From RAM1 sp050247515 (GTDB taxonomy: Bacteria; Pseudomonadota; Gammaproteobacteria; Burkholderiales; Burkholderiaceae_C): 64,000 bases of DNA. The notes under the pieces are model-generated. The model was not told the origin of the DNA. It saw nothing but the letters and a program-made list of their open reading frames with translations, and searched no databases. Below are positions 60,226 to 64,000 of the stretch, in pieces. The translations under genes and the position numbers were made by a program. Each line of letters starts with the position of its first letter. Position 1 is the first letter of the stretch. The stretch spans positions 1 through 64,000 of the forward strand of contig JBFWUB010000018.1 of NCBI GenBank assembly GCA_050247515.1, given 5' to 3'.

Positions 60226-60957
60226 TCAGCGCCCGCGCCGCCGGTCTTCATACGCCGTGGCCACCTTGGCCCAGAACAGCGGCAACGTGGTGGACTGGTG
60301 CACCGGCACGCGCGGCAGGGCATACAGGCCATCACCGGCCATGGCGCGGCTGCGCTGCGTGGTGGTGGCGCTGTCATAGCCGGCCTCCTGCACCATGAGC
60401 GCGTGGCGGGCTTCGTAAAAGCCGTAGGGGTAGCAGAACTGACGCACCGGCACGCCCAGCAACGGCTCCAGGTCGGTGCGGCAGGCCAAGATTTCATCGC
60501 GCGCCGCGTCGTCGGCAAGCGCGGTCAGATCCACATGGTTGCGCGTGTGCGCGCCGATCTCCTGTCCGCCCGCCACCCAGGCGCGCAGTTGGTCCACGTC
60601 CATCAGCGGCTTCGCAGGCACGCCCTTGGCGTGGTCCCACACATTGGAGCCACCCAGCTGGCCGCTGACGATGTAGCAGGTGGCGCTGAAGCCGTTCTTC
60701 TGCAGCACGGGCAGCGCATGCTCCAGGTTGTTCACATAGCCGTCGTCCAGCGTGATGCCCACCACCTTGCCCTGCCTGTCACCCTGCAGGTAAGGCTGCA
60801 GCGCGCTCATGCTCAGCCCCTGGTAGCCCAGCAGCCTGAGCAGCCCCATCTGCCGCGCAAACGAACCCGGCGACACCACCAGGCTGCGATACGGCGTGCC
60901 GGCGGGGGGCGGTGTGTCCACCTGGTGGTAGGTCAGGATCGGGATGGGTCGGCGCAT
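60226..60957 (-). CDS. Polysaccharide deacetylase family protein
   Basis: A 243-residue NodB-fold (carbohydrate esterase 4) protein without signal peptide. It begins P-I-P-I-L-T-Y-H-Q-V; the catalytic Asp-Asp is in G-I-T-L-D-D-G-Y near residue 70, the metal-binding H-T-R-N-H near 138 and the C-Y-P-Y-G-F motif near 175. It may remove acetyl groups from sugars during LPS or capsule synthesis, in keeping with the adjacent GT4 gene (7 bp). The ATG at 60957 overlaps the rng stop (TGATG); a GTG one codon upstream is possible. Confidence 0.88.
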   Translation of the reverse strand: MRRPIPILTYHQVDTPPPAGTPYRSLVVSPGSFARQMGLLRLLGYQGLSMSALQPYLQGDRQGKVVGITLDDGYVNNLEHALPVLQKNGFSATCYIVSGQLGGSNVWDHAKGVPAKPLMDVDQLRAWVAGGQEIGAHTRNHVDLTALADDAARDEILACRTDLEPLLGVPVRQFCYPYGFYEARHALMVQEAGYDSATTTQRSRAMAGDGLYALPRVPVHQSTTLPLFWAKVATAYEDRRRGR

Positions 60958-62432
60958 CACAACAAAACAATGTCGTACTGCTCCTGCCCCATGGCGCTTT
61001 CGCTTTGCAGCGAGATCGGCTTGCCGATGAAGTCCGACAGGCCGGCCAGGTGCTGGCTTTCTTCGTCCAGGAACAGCTCCACCACGCGCGGCGAGGCCAC
61101 CACGCGGAATTCGCGCGGGTTGAACTGCCGTGCCTCGCGCAAAATTTCCCGCAGGATGTCATAACAGACGCTGCGCGCGGTCTTGACGATGCCCTTGCCC
61201 TGGCAGGCCTCGCAGGGTTCGCACAGCATGTGGGCCAATGACTCGCGCGTGCGCTTGCGCGTCATCTCCACCAGGCCCAGCTGCGAGAAGCCGCCCGCCA
61301 TGGTCTTGACCCGGTCGCGCGCGAGCTGCTTGCGGAATTCGGCCAGCACGGCCTCGCGGTGGTCTTCGCGCACCATGTCGATGAAGTCCACGATCACGAT
61401 GCCGCCCAGGTTGCGCAGGCGCAGCTGGCGGGCAATGGCACCCGCGGCCTCCAGGTTGGTCTTGAAGATCGTGTCGTCAAAATTGCGCGCGCCCACGTAG
61501 CCGCCGGTGTTCACGTCCACCGTGGTCAGCGCCTCGGTCTGGTCCACGATCACGTAGCCGCCCGATTTGAGGTCCACGCGCCGGCCCAGCGCGCGCGCGA
61601 TTTCCTCGTCAATCGAAAACAGGTCAAAGATCGGCCGCTCGCCCTTGTACAGCTGCAGCCGCCCCGCTGCCGCCGGCATGAATTCCCGCCCGAAGGCCTG
61701 CAGGTGCTCGAACTGCTCGCGTGAATCAAGCCGGATGGTCTGGGTTTCCTCGCTCACCAGGTCGCGCAGCACGCGCTGCAGCAGGCTCAGGTCCTGGTGC
61801 AGCAGCGACGTGGGCGGCAGGCGCAGCGACGCGTCCTTGATGCGCGCCCAGGTCTTGCGCAGGTAGGCAATGTCTTCGGCCAGCTCGGCGTCGGTGGCGT
61901 CTTCACCGTTGGTGCGCAGGATGAAGCCGCCGCCTTGCGGGCCGGCCAGCGCCTGCAGCCGCGCGCGCAGTGCGTCGCGCTGGTCCTGCGGGATTTTCTG
62001 CGACACGCCGATGTGGTCGTCCTGCGGCAAAAACACCAGCAGCCGCCCGGCCACGCTGATCTGGGTGGACAGCCGCGCGCCCTTGGTGCCGATCGGGTCC
62101 TTGATGACCTGCACCATGATGGCCTGGCCTTCAAACACCTGCTTTTCAATCGGCACCAGCGGCTGCGTGGCCTTGACCTGCGCGGGCGGTTCACCGTCAG
62201 GCTGGCGGTGCCACACGTCGGCCACATGCAAAAAGGCCGCGCGTTCCAGGCCGATGTCGATGAAGGCCGACTGCATGCCCGGCAGCACACGCGCCACCTT
62301 GCCCAGGTACACATTGCCCACCAGGCCGCGCTCCAGCGTGCGCTCCACGTGCAGCTCCTGCACCGCGCCGTTTTCCACCACGGCCACGCGGGTTTCCTGG
62401 GGCGACCAGTTGATGAGGATGTCCTGCTGCAT
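60957..62432 (-). CDS. rng: Ribonuclease G
   Basis: A 491-residue endonuclease that matures 16S rRNA 5' ends and degrades some mRNAs. An N-terminal S1 domain (about 35-125; G-N-V-Y-L-G-K-V and A-F-I-D-I-G) precedes an RNase H-like and DNase I-like catalytic region with V-D-V-N-T-G near residue 305 and V-I-V-D-F-I-D-M near 348 (the Mg-binding Asp), and the zinc link C-E-P-C near 405 (C-x2-C). The length fits RNase G rather than the much longer RNase E. It follows maf at 6 bp. Confidence 0.96.
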   Translation of the reverse strand: MQQDILINWSPQETRVAVVENGAVQELHVERTLERGLVGNVYLGKVARVLPGMQSAFIDIGLERAAFLHVADVWHRQPDGEPPAQVKATQPLVPIEKQVFEGQAIMVQVIKDPIGTKGARLSTQISVAGRLLVFLPQDDHIGVSQKIPQDQRDALRARLQALAGPQGGGFILRTNGEDATDAELAEDIAYLRKTWARIKDASLRLPPTSLLHQDLSLLQRVLRDLVSEETQTIRLDSREQFEHLQAFGREFMPAAAGRLQLYKGERPIFDLFSIDEEIARALGRRVDLKSGGYVIVDQTEALTTVDVNTGGYVGARNFDDTIFKTNLEAAGAIARQLRLRNLGGIVIVDFIDMVREDHREAVLAEFRKQLARDRVKTMAGGFSQLGLVEMTRKRTRESLAHMLCEPCEACQGKGIVKTARSVCYDILREILREARQFNPREFRVVASPRVVELFLDEESQHLAGLSDFIGKPISLQSESAMGQEQYDIVLL

Positions 62433-62438
62433 GTTTTT

Positions 62439-63041
62439 TTAAGTCTTGAAGCCGCATTTGCGCAGCAATTGCGCCGTCTCGTACATGGGCAGCCCCATGA
62501 TGCCCGAATAACTGCCCGACAGCGACGAAACATGCGCCGCCGCCGCGCCCTGAATGGCATAGGCGCCCGCCTTGCCCATGGGTTCGCCGCTGTCCACATA
62601 ACGGCGGATGGCCGCGGGCCTCATCGGTGCAAACGTCACACGGGACGTGCTCAGCGCGGTCAGGCGCTTGCGGCCGTGTTGCACCGCCACAGCGGTCAGC
62701 ACGCGGTGTGTGGCACCCGACAGCTCGCGCAGCATGCGCCGGGCATCGGCTGCATCTTCAGGCTTGCCGTAGATCGTGCGGCCCAGGGCCACGGTCGTGT
62801 CCGAACACAGGATGGGCGCGGCGGGCAGCCCCCGGCGCTTCAGGCGCGCCACGGCAGCGTCCAGCTTCAGGCCGGTGACGCGCTGCACATAGCGCGCGGG
62901 CGCCTCGCCGGGCAGCACGGCTTCAATGCCCTCAGCGTCTTCGTCGGCATCGGGCAATAGCAGCTCGTACTTCACGCCCAGCTGTTCGAGCAGCTGCCGG
63001 CGGCGCGGGCTCTGCGATGCCAGATAAATGAATTCACTCAC
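62439..63041 (-). CDS. Maf family nucleotide pyrophosphatase
   Basis: A 200-residue Maf-like protein, starting with GTG and overlapping the rlmH stop by 8 bp. The N-terminal A-S-Q-S-P-R-R-R-Q-L-L motif near residue 8 binds the nucleotide, the conserved E-A-P-A-R-Y-V-Q-R-V follows at about 46, and S-D-T-T-V-A-L near 80 supplies the catalytic Asp. Maf enzymes hydrolyse dTTP/UTP or modified nucleotides and have been linked to division arrest. Which subtype (YhdE or YceF) is not certain. Confidence 0.9.
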   Translation of the reverse strand: MSEFIYLASQSPRRRQLLEQLGVKYELLLPDADEDAEGIEAVLPGEAPARYVQRVTGLKLDAAVARLKRRGLPAAPILCSDTTVALGRTIYGKPEDAADARRMLRELSGATHRVLTAVAVQHGRKRLTALSTSRVTFAPMRPAAIRRYVDSGEPMGKAGAYAIQGAAAAHVSSLSGSYSGIMGLPMYETAQLLRKCGFKT

Positions 63042-63501
63042 GATGGTAGGGATGGTTGGCGTTGATGGACCAGGCGCGGTACAGCTGCTCGACCAGCAGC
63101 ACGCGCACCATGGCATGCGGCAGCGTAAGGTCTGACAGGCGGATGCGCTCGTGCGCGGCCTGGCGAAAGGCCGGGTCCAGTCCGTCGGGGCCGCCGATCA
63201 CCAGCGCCACGTCGTCAGCCTCCAGTTGCCAGGCCTTGAGCTTGGCGGCCAGCGCCACGGTGGTCAGGGTGGTGCCGCGCTCGTCCAGCGCCACCACGCG
63301 GCAGCCGCGCGGAATGGCGGCCTCGATGCGTTCGCGCTCGGCGGCGTACAGGGTTTCCAGCGTCTTGGAGCCGCGCGGCTCGGTCTTGACGGCCTTGAGT
63401 TCCACCCGCAACTCGGGCGGAAAGCGCTTGGCGTAGTCGTCCCAGGCCGTCTGTGCCCAGTCGGGCACGCGCTGGCCGACGGCCACGACAAAGAGCTTCA
63501 T
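63034..63501 (-). CDS. rlmH: 23S rRNA pseudouridine-1915 N3-methyltransferase RlmH
   Basis: A 155-residue SPOUT methyltransferase that modifies position 1915 in helix 69 of 23S rRNA. The knot region shows A-L-D-E-R-G-T near residue 71, L-V-I-G-G-P-D-G near 100 and L-P-H-A-M-V-R-V-L-L-V-E-Q-L-Y-R-A near 127; the C-terminal H-P-Y-H is the family hallmark. The length is exactly that of E. coli RlmH (155). It overlaps rsfS by 4 bp (ATGA). Confidence 0.97.
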   Translation of the reverse strand: MKLFVVAVGQRVPDWAQTAWDDYAKRFPPELRVELKAVKTEPRGSKTLETLYAAERERIEAAIPRGCRVVALDERGTTLTTVALAAKLKAWQLEADDVALVIGGPDGLDPAFRQAAHERIRLSDLTLPHAMVRVLLVEQLYRAWSINANHPYHRE

Positions 63502-64000
63502 GCCTTGCGGGCGGGCGCCTTCTTGGCTGCGGGCTTGCGGGCCGCGGGCTTGGCCGCCGTTCTGGCGGCGGGCTTCTTGCCCACCACGACGGTTTTGGGC
63601 TTGGCAGCCGGTTTGGCGCTGGCCTTGCGCGCGGGCGCCTTGGGTTTGGCGGCCTGCTCGGCGGCCTTGATGGCGGTCTTGGCCGCGCTGCTGCGGCGCA
63701 AGGTGGGCTCGGCTTCTTTCTTAGCAGGCTTAGCGGCGGGTTTCGTCCCGGATGCCTTGGCCAGCGCCTTGTCCGGAGCGCCCATCGGGTTGGGCGCGCC
63801 GAATTTCAGGCGCACCGGCTTGTCGCCCCAGATTTCTTCAAGGTGGTAATACTGGCGGATCGCCGGTTGCATGATGTGCGCCACGGCCGCGCCGCAGTCC
63901 ACGATGATCCATTCGCCGTTGTCTTCACCTTCGACGCGCGGCTTGCTGAAACCGGCCTCGCGCACGGCGTCGCGCACGCTGGCGGCCAGCGCCTTGGTCT
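63498..64000 (-). CDS. rsfS: Ribosome silencing factor RsfS, with a long Ala/Lys-rich tail (5' end outside the window)
   Basis: The C-terminal 167 codons of RsfS; the frame continues past the window edge. Visible core: R-D-A-V-R-E-A-G, G-E-D-N-G-E-W-I-I-V-D-C-G near the middle, and Y-Y-H-L-E-E-I-W-G, which bind ribosomal protein uL14 and block 50S-30S joining in stationary phase. The normal protein ends soon after this motif (about 105-120 residues). Here about 100 more residues follow, built of Ala, Lys, Pro and Arg in repeats such as P-A-A-K-P and A-R-K-A, like histone H1-type tails in related bacteria. Confidence 0.92.
   Translation of the reverse strand, partial: TKALAASVRDAVREAGFSKPRVEGEDNGEWIIVDCGAAVAHIMQPAIRQYYHLEEIWGDKPVRLKFGAPNPMGAPDKALAKASGTKPAAKPAKKEAEPTLRRSSAAKTAIKAAEQAAKPKAPARKASAKPAAKPKTVVVGKKPAARTAAKPAARKPAAKKAPARKA

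Noticed and set aside
1..64000. CRISPR array, rRNA operon or prophage
   Set aside because: No regularly spaced short repeats, no rRNA sequence and no phage structural or integrase genes were seen.

Overview
The window reads as chromosome of a GC-rich betaproteobacterium of the order Burkholderiales, most like Comamonadaceae (Acidovorax/Polaromonas/Rhodoferax group). This rests on gene content and order: selO-msrB-yciB-bolA-ppiC, map-glnD, smc-zipA-ligA, dapC-dapD-pilU-dapE-prmB, tolB-pal-cpoB and rsfS-rlmH-maf-rng. It is inference from recalled synteny, not from a search. Apart from the partial rsfS at the right edge, most genes are intact housekeeping genes, often packed with 1-4 bp start/stop overlaps.

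Layout. 0.1-0.7 kb: a detached polymorphic-toxin C-terminal module with a CPCC-type probable immunity gene. 0.9-2.5 kb: small membrane, lipoprotein and unknown genes. 2.5-6.1 kb: selO, msrB, yciB, bolA, ppiC, closed by a clear terminator. 6.1-12.3 kb: DUF1624 acyltransferase, rlhA, a tiny proline-rich ORF, glyoxalase-like protein, arginase, a SpoIIAA/STAS-like protein, DUF2189 and GNAT proteins. 12.3-21.1 kb: purL, map, glnD, a methyltransferase and def. 21.1-22.8 kb: two toxin-antitoxin pairs, MntA/HepT (hepT frameshifted) and YefM/YoeB, on either side of a ybaN-like gene. 22.8-29.4 kb: ligA, zipA, smc. 29.7-34.6 kb: an MHYT membrane sensor and a three-gene kinase/receiver cluster. 34.7-43.6 kb: diaminopimelate synthesis genes with pilU embedded, prmB, a divergent PurM-like enzyme and an ABC-F ATPase. 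47.1-52.6 kb: tRNA-Lys, tcdA, a YedE-type transporter, tolB-pal-cpoB and a WaaE-like glycosyltransferase. 52.7-61 kb: LPS assembly (O-antigen ligase, MsbA, glycosyltransferases, deacetylase). 61-64 kb: rng, maf, rlmH, rsfS.

The most unusual content is two separate modules, 43.6-46.2 kb and 56.7-58.4 kb. Each pairs one or two CesT-like type III secretion chaperones with a large unrecognised protein that has hydrophobic segments and a disordered, acidic C-terminal tail. They look like dispersed chaperone-substrate cassettes of a type III secretion system whose apparatus lies elsewhere. The second cassette sits inside the LPS cluster next to a mosaic of broken genes: a frameshifted glycosyltransferase remnant fused to pieces of msbA and of the neighbouring glycosyltransferase. 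This leaves a 214-bp, roughly 94% identical direct repeat around the cassette.

A second recurring signal is regulatory. Several genes (rlhA, map, dapC, mntA, yefM) have a -10-like hexamer ending 7-8 nt before the start codon and no Shine-Dalgarno sequence, which suggests leaderless or near-leaderless transcripts.
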